DNA from: Clytia hemisphaerica
Taxonomy: Eukaryota > Cnidaria > Hydrozoa > Leptothecata > Clytiidae
Length of the DNA: 64,000 bases
Assembly: GCA_902728285.1 (NCBI GenBank)
Contig: CACVBU010000975.1
Coordinates: 710,637-774,636, forward strand
Direction of reading: 5' to 3'
The notes beneath the pieces are model-generated. The model was not told where the DNA came from and made no database searches. It was given only the letters and a program-made list of their open reading frames with translations. The position numbers and the translations under genes were made by a program. Position 1 is the stretch's first letter; every line of letters begins with the position of its first letter. Shown piece by piece: positions 1-12,043 of the stretch.

Positions 1-578
1 AAATTGCCATACCTTGCAAAAACTAAGGACTTGGTTCAGCTAAATCTTAAACAAAATAAGATGGCTTTTGGAGCAGTTCCCACAAAAACGATTTATTTTC
101 TAAAGTTTTGTATTTGAGTAGGCTAGCATCATATGTAAAAGATGGCTAAAGTAGATTTTATTATTTTATTTTGAAAAAATCTCAAGGCTTAGAACTGGAA
201 CTTTTGTCCATAAGAATCACTATTTATGAGCATATAAACTAACGTTCTAAACTATAAGTCAAATCATTTCCTGTTTTGATTGGACAAATGTGTTTTTGGT
301 CATGAAACTGAATTTCAAGAAAGTCTCTGAGTTTCGGTTTGGATCATTGGGTCACTTGCAGTGTTTTCATAAGAAAGTAGTAAAAAAAAACAGTTTTTCG
401 ATTCAGATTAGTTTGATATGCTTGACATTTTACTTATGTTGAATTGTGAAATGTTTGATAATGACTAAACCCAATTTTTGAACTATAATTTATAAGAAAC
501 GCTAATGTATCACCTGTTTACAAAAAAGGAAACAAAAATATAGCTGAAAACTACCGTCCGATTAGCCTGACATCCATT

Positions 579-959
579 GTGTGTCGAATGATGGAAAAGA
601 TTCTTAAAACACATATTATGTCACATCTAGAGCAAGAGAAACTGCTTTCTAACAAGCAACATGGTTTTATCAATCGCCGATCAACAGTAACACAACTGCT
701 AAACTATCTAGATGTGTGTACCGAAGACATTGCTAACGGTAAAGCTGTTGACGCAGTATACTTTGACTTTGCAAAGGCATTCGACTCAGTTCCCCACCAA
801 AGGCTCTTAATCAAATTAGAAGCCTACGGAATAAGAAATAAGTTGCTTGAATGGATCAGATACTTCCTGAAGGATCGATTTCAGATAGTTAAAGTGAATG
901 GAGCTGAATCCGAAAAACAATTAGTTCTTAGTGGAGTACCCCAAGGTAGTGTCCTATAG
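579..959 (+). pseudogene. LINE reverse transcriptase, N-terminal open segment
   Basis: This open segment holds reverse-transcriptase blocks up to SGVPQGSVL and ends at TAG 957-959, where the frame shifts. The reading continues in another frame as GP-LFVLYINDLPD and then FADD. The ATG at 579 is only an internal Met; homologous sequence in the same frame begins near 501. It is a dead fragment of the LINE. Confidence 0.8.
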
Positions 960-1320
960 GGCCTACCCTTTTTGTTCTATACATCAACGATTTACCGGAT
1001 TCAATTAAATCACAACTCTTTCTATTTGCTGACGACACTAACTTGTCAATAAAGTAGAATCAATTGAAGATGCACTTATAATCCAGGAGGACATCGATCG
1101 ACTACAGCAATGGTCAGATACGTGGCTTTTAAAATTTCATCCCGACAAATGTCATGTACTAACGTTAGGTAAGCCGAATATAATTAAACATGTACATCAA
1201 TACACACTCGGAGGAAATTTACTGAAACATGTACAATTCGAAAAGGATCTCGGAGTTATCTTTGACCAAAATCTCTCATTCGACCAACATATATCAAACC
1301 AAGTAAAAAAGGCAAACTCA

Positions 1321-1851
1321 ATGACTGGTCTAATTAGAAGAACCTTCACGTATCTCACTCCTGAATTATTCCGTAAACTTTACATAACATTTGTCAGGCC
1401 CCACCTATATGCACAAGTCATTTGGTCACCAAAACTAAAAAAACACAAAAAGCTTATAGAAGGTGTTCAGCGGCGCGCTACAAAAACGGTTGAAACATGT
1501 GGACGACTATGTTATGAAAGCAGACTACAAAGAATTGGAATCCCAAGTCTAAAATATAGGCGTGCGGTAAGTGATATGGTTGAGATCTTTAAACATTTAA
1601 ATCACTATGAAAAATCGTGTGTTCCTAAGAAATTTAACCAACGAATAAGACCAATGAGAACACATAATTCTGAACTGGTAAGAATTTTCGGGAACGATGG
1701 TGTCCGTGGACCCCAGAGCAACTCCCTTTACTATCGGGGTATTCAACAGTGGAATAGCCTACCTGAAAAAGTAGTTAAATCATCTACAATACAAGAGTTT
1801 AAAGTAAACCTCGGTCTAGCTTGGAAAGAGAAAATGTTTGAGTATGATTGA
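1321..1851 (+). pseudogene. LINE reverse transcriptase, C-terminal segment
   Basis: This is the thumb/C-terminal part of the CR1-like polyprotein, with motifs such as LRKLYITFVRPHL-type (here FRKLYITFVRPHL), EGVQRRATK and QQWNSLPEKVV. The same frame extends upstream to about 1055 through LQQWSDTWLLKFHPDKC. It is separated from the N-terminal segment by two frameshifts and is not an independent gene. Confidence 0.8.
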
Positions 1852-2035
1852 AATTGTCACTATTGTTGCATATCTGTTTGAAGTTATCCTTTGTTAACGA
1901 CATTGGCGCTCAGAGGTTTAACTCGATCGCTCATTATTACTATGACATTGAACAATTTTGACCATAAATTGAGTCACAGTGAAAGGGTTATATGTGTTTC
2001 TTATGTAAGGCAGTAAATTTGAAATAAGGTTGCTT

Positions 2036-2215
2036 TAAGATCCCAAAATACCGATAATAGTCAGAAAATACCGAAATACAGACATAAAAAGGTGTCAATT
2101 ATCGATACCGAGCGGTGGTTTGAATACCGAGCACCGATCGACTTTTTCCTTTAATCCCGAAATACCAATCAATAAAGGCCTCATACCGATGTACCGATCA
2201 ACTAGTCCGATCAAC
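2036..2215. repeat. ATACCGA-rich degenerate repeat
   Basis: The word ATACCGA, or close forms such as ATACCGAT and GATACCGAGC, recurs many times over about 180 bp, interspersed rather than in strict tandem. No coding potential was seen. It may be a decayed terminal region of a transposon. Confidence 0.4.
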
Positions 2216-2318
2216 CCCCTCCACTATTGTAATGAAGACTAGAGTCATCAACTCTTAAATTGTCGCATTTTAAACACTGATATCCCCTAAACTAGAAATT
2301 AATAAGAGGTTGGTTAAT

Positions 2319-3220
2319 ACACGCTTTTTTTATAAGAATGGTGTTTTTTCATTCCATCATGGATATTCTTAACTTTTTGGCGAAAATCATCCAAAAATAT
2401 TCTTACGGTATTCTTAGGTTAAGCAGAGGAATGTAAAGAGATGGAAAAACAGCTTTTCTGATTACTCAAAGTTCAACGATCACTTCTATTAAAAATTCTA
2501 TTGTAAAAACGTTGATTAGGTCATTAAATAAAAGTCCAGAAAAGACGGCTCGCCATACAAATCGGACGGTTTCTACATGATTTGACGATTACTTGTTCAA
2601 TTTTTAAGAATAAGGAGCAATATTTTTACCAATGTATAGCAAAAGAAATTCTTAACGCAATGATATTAAATTGGTTCTTGTAAAACTGTCAGAAGTCGAG
2701 TAAAATCAAGATGAAGTTATAATGTTCTCGAGCTCTAGCTTTCCATATTATGGTGCGGTCATGATGCGGTTATATCAGTAGAATCGCTAGGAAATTCTGA
2801 GCAAGAAGATATAGGTACCTTTTCGTATAGGAGAGGTGTACCCAACATATAAGCCCTAAAAGTTTGCGCATAATCAGGCTTGAAACAAAAGAATTTTGTC
2901 ACAACACGCTAATTATGCAGATTTTTTATAGTGACAACAAAAGAAACCTATTTACTCGACATAAGCTCCCTTAAGGGCAAGAGACCTGGTATATGACGAG
3001 CCGTTTTTCCATTGTTTTCAAGAAGCTGTTTTTCCATCTCTTTACATTCCTCTGGGTTAAGATCGAAATTGGCAATCTACAGGTTAAAATGCATTAAAAA
3101 TGGCATTCTTAGGTTCAGTTGCTAAATTCCACGATGGTGATATTCTTACCATATTGTTACTTTTTTGGCCATTTTCATCATGGACATTCTTATAAAGTGT
3201 ATTCTTATAAAAAAGCGTGT
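2319..3220. mobile_element. Foldback/MITE-like element, about 0.9 kb
   Basis: The ends are inverted copies: ACACGCTTTTTTTATAAGAA at 2319 and its complement ending at 3220 (one base shorter in the T run). Further inverted matches lie inside: a GAGGAATGTAAAGAGATGG block near 2427-2445 pairs with one near 3034-3052, and a GACGGCTCG block near 2543 pairs with one near 2997. The whole is an imperfect long palindrome without coding capacity. A related ATTCTTATAAGAAT-rich patch occurs near 12280-12380. Confidence 0.6.
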
Positions 3221-5209
3221 AGCTCGTTGCTAATAACTTTTTCTTTTAGGCCTTCAAAGGCAGTTTGTTTTAGGCAGAGCGGGATAAGCGGTAGATGTTA
3301 GCTTTAAAAAAGTCAGACCCAAATTCAAATCCAAATCTCAGGCTGGATATGCCTCAATGAAATAAATCAATGCGAGAATACATTGATGTGAAATAAATCA
3401 ATGCGGGAGTAATGGGCACAAATTCGCATTTTTAAATTCCGCAAAACTGAAAACTTTTTGTGACCTTTCGCATTTTCTTTTCAAACTTTTGTGATTTTCC
3501 AAAACGAAGACTAAGAAGTTTTCTTTTGCCAACATAAAGGCCCGTATTTGGCTATATTTACCTTCAAATTACTGGGATTGGATTTTTAAGGTTTTATTCA
3601 TTCACATTAATTAATTCCGTGATAAACTAATATCATAACAGATCATGAAAATTCTGCGCACACCACGCTCTGCCCTAAAAGGATGTGGCGATTATGATGA
3701 TCTGAAGAGGTTGGATATAACCCTTTTATGTATTTATCCGCTCCGAAGGATGGATATCAAATGAGTTTAGGCTAAAAGATAGCACTAAAAGATTCACTTC
3801 GCTCCGAAGTCGTTTAGAAATTCACTCAGGCCGAGTCTTTTTTTCTTTGAAAAATAGCACGCAAATTTGTAAACATTTACTGAAGAAAATCTGCAGATCC
3901 TCTTACGCAACTCAGTCATTCGCATTGATTTATTCTGCATTAGCCTATAAAAAAGTATGCGTATTTTTTCTCCAAAATCCCTAGTTTTAGGGGATCAAGT
4001 GACCAGCCAAGGCCAGGGCTAAACGTATCAAGATTCAAAAGTAGCATATCTAGCGCTCGCTGGAATTGAAGTTGGCAATTTATATCTAAATCGAAGGATC
4101 TTTTTATCAGATCTTTCCGTAATTTGGAGGATTGCGTGAATAATACGGATGCGTTATACGTTGTGTGGATACATGAATTTTGAATTTATCTTTCCATGTG
4201 ATGCATTGGAGAAATTTCGTTCGATAAATATCTTGAATTGAAGAATTTTGCCCGATTTCCCCGATTTAGCGTAAAAGTTTTGAAAAATCCGTCCGTAAAT
4301 TGTTGAAAAGATTACATGAATGCCTGCTGCACAAACCATTAAAACTTTTCAGCTTCTGAAGTAAGCCTTCCACAGAACGGATTAGATCCTATCTCGGAAT
4401 AGTGGGCTACTTTTCAACCCTTTCGGAATGGGAGCTTAGAGGTCTGCGTAAATGGCCTTTTTTGCTGTCGTGAATGCGTTAAATGGATTTTTTTTGTGCG
4501 TCAGTTAGCCAGAGTTGAATTGAACGTGTGCGTGAATGCGTGAAACAAAGTGTTTGTGTGACCATGAAAGCAGACATTTTTGCGCGTGAATTTGTGAATT
4601 TAAACCTTACACGTTACAGACTCATTTTCACTGAAATAAAATTTGCGACCTATGAATAAGTTTAAAAAAAAAGAAACATTGAAACATTGATTTCGAATAA
4701 TTTCGCCAAAACTTCAACGCTTAAAGAGACAACATTTTGGTCTATTTTTAAAACGACGAGACCCTTAGAGAAATTCATTTGTCTTTGTCGGTCTTTGTGA
4801 CCTTATAAAGAGGCTTTGGTTAGGTTGAAACGCCGACCATTATCCAACAATAATTTTTGTTAAATTACCCGCAAAACTCTAGCCAAATGTGCCATGCTCA
4901 CGAATTTAATGTGGTGACAGGGCAAGAAAGAGTAATTCATACATTTCATTGCCATCAACTTAGGCAAAAAACAAAGATTTCAAGTTGAAAAATAATTGTC
5001 AGGATGGTTTTATCCTCACCTCCAAAAGCCGTGTTGGATATATCCGACATTGGCACTTCTTGGGTTAACAGACGGGCGACTGCTTTAAAGTAAGCAAAAT
5101 AATCTGATTGAAGGAAAGTCTTTGTCCTGTCATGTAGTTACTAGACTATCCGCACGGATTTGTAAATTTTTTTGCTGATGAATCAAATGAGCTGCTATCA
5201 GATTAATAA
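3221..5209. other. Non-coding stretch
   Basis: No gene, RNA gene or well-bounded repeat could be supported. Short open frames here lack homology-like motifs. GCGTGAATGCGTG-type words recur at about 4465-4600. Confidence 0.4.
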
Positions 5210-5450
5210 GGGGGGGAGATTGTTAAACTAAAGAGGAGCGGATTGTTAAACTGAAAAGGGGTGGATTGTTAAACTGAAAAGGGGTGGATTCTTAAACAGT
5301 AGGGGTGGATTGTTAAACTGAAGAGGGGCGGATTGTTAAACTGAAGAGGGGCAGATTGTTAAACTGAAGAGGGGTGGATTCTTAAACAGTAGGGGTGGAT
5401 TCTTTAACTGAAGGGGGGCGGATTCTTAAACAGTTTTTGGTCAGTAAAAT
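5210..5450 (+). repeat. Minisatellite, about 20-25 bp unit
   Basis: About ten imperfect tandem copies of a unit like GGATTGTTAAACTGAAGAGG, alternating with a shorter form GGATTCTTAAACAGTAGGG. The array is strongly purine-biased on the plus strand. The last units lead directly into a perfect hairpin at 5462-5498. Confidence 0.85.
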
Positions 5451-5461
5451 ACGCTGGGGGC

Positions 5462-5498
5462 GGATTCTTTAACAGTTCTATTCACTGTTAAAGAATCC
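5462..5498. repeat. Perfect 15-bp hairpin at the end of the minisatellite
   Basis: GGATTCTTTAACAGT (5462-5476) is followed by a 7-base loop and its exact complement (5484-5498). The arm is a variant of the minisatellite unit, so this is an inverted copy of the last repeat. Confidence 0.8.
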
Positions 5499-6980
5499 AA
5501 CCAGCGACCACGATAACCAGACCTGATCCCTCCGATTTTTGTCTCGATTTTTGCAAAATATTATGCTATTTTTCCCATCCCTCCTGAATTTTCTGGCTTG
5601 AAAACAATAGAATTTAAATCTCTAGTCATAAAAAAATATGCGAATATCAATCTCCATCAAGTTTAAGTCCGTTATTTTTATCTCCACTGGCTGAAAAAAT
5701 CCTACCGGGTCTGTGAGAAGGGGCTGTTTTATCATGAAACTTAAAACTGAGAATCCGAAAGTTTGTTAATGTTTTGACTAGACTGAGAATATAGCCTGGA
5801 AGCCATTATACCCCCTCTCAAATCGAAATATCCGATTAAATAAAGTAGAAAGCCTGAAAATGTCATAATCGCCCGAACTTTAAATTCTGCAAAACGCTAA
5901 AATACCCAGAATGCCATCTGAAACCATGATTGTAGCTATGAAGCTGTAGCTTGAAGCTTTTGAATTTTAGCAAGAAAGCAATAATAATATTTCAACGTAA
6001 GAACACCTTTGTCTCACAGCCCCGGTTAAACTTTCTCCCACAGCGGGGATAAAATTTTCCATCGTAATCCCAATGGGGATAGAGATTCTATTGTTCCAAG
6101 CTTAAAATATCCAATGGGGATGGTTTTGAAGTGCAATTTTTTACAATGAAATTTGAATGGGGATGAAATCAAAGTCAATTTCCCAGTGAAGTTGAAATTT
6201 TAAGGTATTTTATAGTACCGGGGACGAGATTTTGTCCAAATTTTTCAGTGGGGCCTATGATACAGGGGTGTGTATTGAACAGTGTGTATGCAAGGACATT
6301 TTTTTTAGACATTCAAAATTATCTTACTTCGTTTAAAAGATAATTGAGCTAAAAGATTCTGGCATTTTTTTCAGCATCCTAGTAGGTTTTTTCCAAAAAT
6401 CTGAAACGTTCAATATGGTGAATTTCTTGAGTGATGATAAAATAAATGTGATGCTTTTGACCACCGCACTCTCTCGTCTACCATTTCGACCTATGTGGAG
6501 TATGTTTTATAAGCTCTTTAAGATTTAGACGATTCGCATGTTTTTGTTTCTTTCAAAAACGTTATACAGCGTTTTAAACCTTAATTGTGGTTAATATTTG
6601 CAAAATCTCAGAAGAAGGGTACTTGATCCGAAAACTACTGTGTGTGTGGACAAAAATTAGGGTCTCAAAATTGGACACTTATAAATAAATTTGGACAAAA
6701 AATCGACCTTTACAGTGCTCAGATTTTGCCCGAAAAACCTTTACAGCCCACTTTGAGAAATATGAAAATACAAAAACGACCCTTTGGTAGGAAGATTACC
6801 TTGATTGCCCCCCCCCCCCAGGCTAGCGACTAAGGGACTGTGACTAAAACATAGGTACAATGGAGTGAGGTGGGTGACGTGACGTGTTTGTACGTTTAGA
6901 AACAAAGGATCATCTTTTTTTTCAAACAAATACAGCCTTAAGTTTACAAACTGAAGAATTAGAATTCGACATGGCGGTGA
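5499..6980. other. Non-coding stretch
   Basis: I see no supportable gene. Around 6020-6260 there are repeated ATGGGGAT/CGGGGA words that may be an old repeat. A C-run of ten lies near 6811. Confidence 0.35.
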
Positions 6981-8090
6981 TTAAGAATTATCATAGCTCG
7001 ATGAAGAAGTCGTTCGAAAAACATTCAGTTCTTGATAAGAAGAAGTTTGTTGATCCATCCTCATTCGTTGGAGTGTGTCCATTGGATTTCCTTCATCTCC
7101 CATCACCGGCCGGTTGAAAATGGAAACTTTCCTGAGATAGGACTCTCTTTTCGCTTTGTTATCAACAGGCGGTAAACAACAGGGAAATAAAATTTCAATC
7201 GTTGCTTTTCTTATATTTCCTAACCTCCAGTAATAGATGAATGAGTTGACGAATGAACTGGATAAACGGATGGAATAAGTCCAAGGAAACATATATGTCC
7301 TAAATACACTAGAAGCGTAATCGGTTGTCGCGAAAAAATAATACAATCCACTCGGTAGGAAAGATATTACAAAGAATAGTACTATTAGTAGACTCATAAT
7401 GATGGTTCGCTCCTTACTCCCAGCACCTTGTGATCGCATTGAAGCCACGCTGACACAACTAACACGTCTTTGGATCTTGCTTACGGTAAGGTAGATATGC
7501 GTGTATGCCACTACAAAGAATATGACAGCTAAGCAAACTAAAATGAAATATCCAAGCGTGTAGACTACCCATAAATGGAAAATGTTGCATAATATTGAAC
7601 CTAATATGAGGAAAATCCAAGACGTCCACATGTAGTAAAAGAGTCTGGGGCGAGCCACGTGCTCACGATAAATGAAAGGGAAAACAATACCACAGTATGT
7701 ATCAATGGTGATGAAAATTAAGTTCGAAAATACAGGAGCTGATAACATGAAACTTGTCATGTCGTTCAATTTCGTTAACCAACATACACTTTGTGACATG
7801 GAGTGTAATATCATTTGTGTACCGTGTAAAGGGAGACTTATCAATGATATGGCTAGATCTAAACTTGCCAAGTTCACCAGTAACAAACTAGAAATGCTCT
7901 TGCGGAATTTTGAGTGTTTGTAAACGGTGTATAAGAAAGCAGCGTTGAGCAACAAAGCTGGAATAGCAATCAAATAATCAAAGATAGCAATAACAATGAA
8001 ATTGGTTTGTGATTTCTCGTTGATGAAGAAGTAAGGTGTTTCACTGTAACATCGAAAATGTCTTGATTCGTTGTTAGTCCAGTTCTTCAT
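6981..8090 (-). CDS. Class A (rhodopsin-like) G-protein-coupled receptor with atypical DTY motif
   Basis: Intact 369-residue seven-helix receptor in one coding exon. The N terminus is short, with NWT and NES glycosylation sequons. Helices lie roughly at residues 31-56, 66-90, 101-129, 151-170, 174-203, 229-253 and 266-288. Conserved landmarks are N49 (1.50), LASLD with D78 (2.50), C103 (3.25), D130/Y132 of the DRY box, tryptophans at 155/158, P245 in FLPSG, and N282-SFI-Y286 in TM7 followed by YWR. Three landmarks are altered: R3.50 is Thr131 (codon ACA), the NPxxY proline is Ser283, and the TM6 CWxP is SFLP. The second extracellular loop is very short and lacks the usual cysteine, as in melanocortin/MECA-type receptors. 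The C tail has CC at 304-305 (possible palmitoylation) and a Ser-rich end. A pyrimidine-rich acceptor (TTTTTTTACAG) lies just upstream of the ATG, so a 5'UTR intron is likely. The ligand cannot be told. Confidence 0.88.
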   Translation of the reverse strand: MKNWTNNESRHFRCYSETPYFFINEKSQTNFIVIAIFDYLIAIPALLLNAAFLYTVYKHSKFRKSISSLLLVNLASLDLAISLISLPLHGTQMILHSMSQSVCWLTKLNDMTSFMLSAPVFSNLIFITIDTYCGIVFPFIYREHVARPRLFYYMWTSWIFLILGSILCNIFHLWVVYTLGYFILVCLAVIFFVVAYTHIYLTVSKIQRRVSCVSVASMRSQGAGSKERTIIMSLLIVLFFVISFLPSGLYYFFATTDYASSVFRTYMFPWTYSIRLSSSFVNSFIYYWRLGNIRKATIEILFPCCLPPVDNKAKRESYLRKVSIFNRPVMGDEGNPMDTLQRMRMDQQTSSYQELNVFRTTSSSSYDNS

Positions 8091-8100
8091 ATTTTGGATT

Positions 8101-8120
8101 ATTAACTGTAAAAAAAGAGA
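8101..8120 (-). promoter_or_regulatory. Likely 5'UTR splice acceptor of the GPCR gene
   Basis: On the minus strand a T-tract ending in ACAG lies about 15 bases before the start ATG, so the coding exon probably begins shortly upstream of the ATG and a non-coding first exon lies further right. Its position was not found. Confidence 0.4.
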
Positions 8121-9896
8121 TTTAGCTATCCAATAGAAAAGTTGTTCCCTAAAGAATACAAAACTTCAGCAAAGTTACAAAACTTTTCTCGCTAGGTCGC
8201 TTGACACGCACAACGTTGTTTCAACATACATCTAATGACGTTATGATCTGGACGTTCTATGGACGTTGAAGCAACAATTGTGGAACTTGGACAATTTAAC
8301 CACAAATATCGTCTCTAGAATCCAGGAATCAAATGTGTCGCAATTAGACTATCGATTGTTCCATTCCAGCCATTTTGAAATATAACCAGATGCTAGATCA
8401 GCAAAAATAATAGATATTACAAATAAAACATGATTAGAGGTTAAATACCTCAATATCAGTTATCCTAAAAGTTAATGAATGCGTTTTATTTTATATTCCT
8501 ACGCCATTTACCTTAAAAGTAAATTGAATATATTTAAAATTTTATATCTCTACAATAGTTCGCTTCTATTCGCTTAGCGTCTACCTTCAACTTATCTCAC
8601 TGTACGCAAAATCATTACCAGCGAAAATTACAAACATATTTGATATTATTTTCCCAAAAGTCTTATCAAAAGAAAAGGTCATAATAGTTGAAAGACGCTA
8701 AGCCAAATTTCCATATTGAATATCAAAATTTTCATCCAAATTTTTGCGCTATATATTCTCATTTACTTGTGAACTTTTGCAGCTGTATTTTGGTAAAGTT
8801 TTTCTTGAAAAGAAAGAAATCATTGCCTGTAGGTGTACAAACTTTAGACTGAAATAATATTAGCATTCTGAAAATAGGGTATTCGTTACAAATATAAAAT
8901 TGCTTTAAACTAATAACTGCAAACTATTTTCTATCCCATTGGAATATTTTCCCAGCCAGAAATCTGAATACTGTGTAAGGTGTAAACCATTCATATTAAC
9001 ATTATATTTTATAGCAAAACATATAACTTTATTATTAATTTCGCTTAGCGAAGTATTACGATAGCCTTTCGCGGTGGCGGCGGCGGCGGTGTCCTCGGAA
9101 AAAAAATTAGAAAACGAAAGTACTCGATACGGTGGACGAACTTACTAAATTTAACTTACACTTTACACGTTCGTTTAGCCACGGACGATTTTCGCGCGTT
9201 TTTATAGTGGTCCGATAATTGTGGAGATAATAAATTACATCAAGCCTTTTTGACGACTGTATTATTAGCTCCACAGTTTGGAGCGTACGGCTCCATAACT
9301 TTCTACATTTTTGTAAACATTCATCGTGAGAACTTTTTAATCATTAATGGCTGCTTTTGAAACTTGCTGCTGCTGTATCAATTTTTATCATGTTTTCTGG
9401 CCTTTTGTAGAGCATTTAAAGAGGTTTATTATTCGTTTACTACTAAGTATTTTATGTTTGTGTAGTTACTGAATGCACCAATAAATTGATAATGCTCAGT
9501 AAGTAGAATAAACAACAACATAAAACCCTGCCTCTTCTTCACTAAAACTACGAACTGCGCAGGTATGATATTTTTTTCCCTTTTTTACCAGATAGTAATG
9601 TGTTAATAGTGAAACCAGTTGTGACAAACAGTCAGTTTTAGCAAGTATTCTTTAGAAGTTAATTGAAATTCAGCGATCATTTTCGTAATCGAACTGTCAA
9701 ACTACTGTGAGATCGGGTAACTTGCGTCATCAGTGGAGGCTAATGCATAGCCCCTCAAATGAAGTTAAATGGTAGAGTAGAGCTTCGAGCAGAGCTGTGC
9801 AGTTCTTTTGTTTTGAAATTTTGATGGCTATATGTAAGTTTCCCTCCACTGATGCAAGTTATACCCGACTTCACTGGACTTCACAGTATCCATTGA
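8121..9896. other. Non-coding stretch with a CGG-type microrepeat
   Basis: AT-rich, without a supportable gene. A short GC-rich patch, GCGGTGGCGGCGGCGGCGG, stands out near 9071-9089. The upstream part presumably contains the GPCR promoter. Confidence 0.35.
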
Positions 9897-10200
9897 AATC
9901 AAACGATAGCTGTTCGATTACCGAACCTTATTTGGTAAGAGTAATCAAGTATTTTTGATTAGTTTGATTATATAAGTTTGATGACAGTTTTTTTTTTCCT
10001 ATGAAGTTTGATCGGTGTTCGATGGGTTTGGTAAGTAAGTTTTTCCAGCTTTTCCTCCCCAATGGGATGATAGATATTGCCCTGCTCTTTATGGTTTAGC
10101 GTGGGCGTCTGCTAATAAGCCGTCGGAATGTAAAAAAGAATGAGCAACAAGGTAATAAATCAAACTAATCGAGCTTCAATCAAACTTCACCGATCTTGAT
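9897..10200. repeat. Decayed copy related to the ATCGAAC-rich element at 36.1-38.1 kb
   Basis: AACGATAGCTGTTCGATTAC near 9902-9921 matches the subterminal block of the larger element at 36192, including the following C(A/C)AAACC-type bases. GGTGTTCGATGGGTTTGGT at about 10014-10032 matches its other subterminal region. No intact ends were seen. Confidence 0.45.
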
Positions 10201-10391
10201 ACACCTTTTGCTAATCTTGATTTTCATTTTGATATATAAAAAACTCCAGTGGTACCGTTGTTTTGTATAAGATTCCCATTTCCGTACTAAGATTCTTGTT
10301 GCTTTTCTGGAATCTTTCCCCTATATATTTTTACGGGATAACCAGCAAGAGATTGGGGAGGGTTTGTTTAATGGGATGCATTTTAAATAGT

Positions 10392-10612
10392 TACCGTCAA
10401 CTGCTCTAACTTAGGACTATCTGTCAAAGCATGGGACGGCAATTCGGCCACCATTTCACCAAACCTCCAAAGTCATTTGATTTGAGTTAAGGAACGGCGT
10501 ATTAAAAAATACAGGATTTCTCTTTCGATTTTACAGCAAGTGAAAATACAGACCAGATATGCAACAGTCCCATGTTTCGACCAATCGTCCCAAGTTAGAG
10601 CAGTTGACGGTA
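10392..10612. mobile_element. TA-flanked MITE, TACCGTCAACTGCTC family, copy A
   Basis: Left end TACCGTCAACTGCTCTAACT at 10392; right end AGTTAGAGCAGTTGACGGTA ending at 10612, an exact 20-bp inverted repeat that includes the TA dinucleotides. There is no coding capacity. TA target duplication and short length suggest a non-autonomous Tc1/mariner- or pogo-type element. Other copies lie at 53881 and 56559. Confidence 0.75.
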
Positions 10613-12043
10613 CAAAGGAGTCATTGTTGTGATTTGCTAGAAGGGCCATTAATCGATTACGTATAATATTGATTCTTTTACTGTTTTTAGCACTTACTAC
10701 ACTACTTTCACTTGTGTGTAAACATTTATTTTATGATTTTGTAAGGTTTACGGTCAACCTAGAAATAATTAATTAAATAATTTTAAAGGTCTATTACAGC
10801 ATCAGAAGAATAATTGTATTACTTTATAAGTGAGGTTTAAGTCAATTTGTATCTGGTGGGAAAATTTGAGTAACAGTGGTAAATAAATCTTGACCGAAGT
10901 CTGTATCCTTAAGTTACAAGCTTTTCTTAATATATTTTCATATGGATTATTGCATATTGAGATTTTGGAAATTTTTGGCAAAAATAGCCAAATTTTAATC
11001 TCAAGGAGTATAATTTCTTTAAAGCTTATAAAGTTGGCTAGTTTTTACCCTGCTATTTTCTAGTCCAGAAGCTGGAGCTCAACAACTCAACTGTTTTTTT
11101 GCCTATGATTTTGATGGTGGTGCGCCATCATTCATATCAAAAAGTGAAGATAGTATACAACAGATTTTTCTGACAAGCCATTTTCTCAATTTTAGAAAAT
11201 TCTACTGTTTATAGAAAGAAGTTGATAAACTTTGCCCAAGTGAAGCACAAAATGAAGTTTCTGGCATCAAAGAATGAAAAGTTCTTTTTTTCTTCTTCAT
11301 TTTCAAAGAATTTTAAAATTCATTTTCTCAAGTTTATTACAGTTCTCTGAATTATTCTTCTGAATTGAAAGATTTTTTTACGCTTATATATAAAAAGGAA
11401 TTTTTTAGTCGCATTTTTTTAGGAATCTTTTTGTTCTTAATGGATTGAGATTTTTCATAAGAAAACAGGGTATTTACGACCTGTAATACAATGTGTATTA
11501 TTTGTGTAACGCTTCATTCAAAATATTTAATGCATAATGCTGATCGTTTATGTTCAAATATTATGCGAAATTTTCGACTTTAAGTCGTCTTGTTAACATC
11601 AGATTAATCTAAAGTCTGTTCCAAAAAAATGCAAACAGTATAATTTATGGAAAATTTTTAACATTTAGTTGGACGGTATCTTTTCATCCAAGAAAAATAT
11701 AAAAAAAATATCAAAGATTCAGAAAAATTTGAAATGAAAATTTTGACGTACTCTTTTTTTATCATCTGTATTTTCTGAAGGTTTAGAAAATTCTTTCAGA
11801 CTTGCATCAATCCACTCTAAATGACTCTTCGAGGTGGCATTAGGAGGTGTGTATATTTTTCAATATTTAAAAGCCATGGACTACAAATTCTTTTGGAACC
11901 GACTTGAAATACTTAAAAAAATAAATATAATAATACAATAATTTTCACAAACTAAAATTTTAAAACATTTCATTTGATTCAATCAAATTTAGTTCAAAGA
12001 AAAAATTTCGATTAAAGCGAGCGAAAAGATCATAACAGCACCG
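10613..12043. other. Non-coding stretch 3' of DRC5
   Basis: AT-rich with no supportable gene. At 11609-11640 a sequence resembling the end of the foldback at 19732 (TAAAGTCTGTTCCAAAA) suggests a decayed transposon end. The DRC5 3'UTR should start just left of 12044. Confidence 0.35.

Larger units (their letters stand above)
501..1945 (+). mobile_element. 5'-truncated, frameshifted CR1-like non-LTR retrotransposon (LINE)
   Basis: Reverse-transcriptase sequence can be read from about base 501 (VYKKG, then ENYRPISLTS) through the fingers/palm (HGF, DFAKAFDSVPH, SGVPQGSVL), the catalytic FADD box near 1029-1040, and the long C-terminal extension ending at 1851. The order and wording of these blocks are those of CR1/Jockey-group LINEs. 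The endonuclease half is absent, as expected of a 5'-truncated insertion. The frame breaks near 955-960, right after the SGVPQGSVL block, and again near 1053, just after FADD, so no full protein can be made. After the stop comes a short 3' tail with an ATTATTACTAT stretch near 1934-1945, which may be the 3' end. The clade is inferred from motif style only. Confidence 0.85.
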
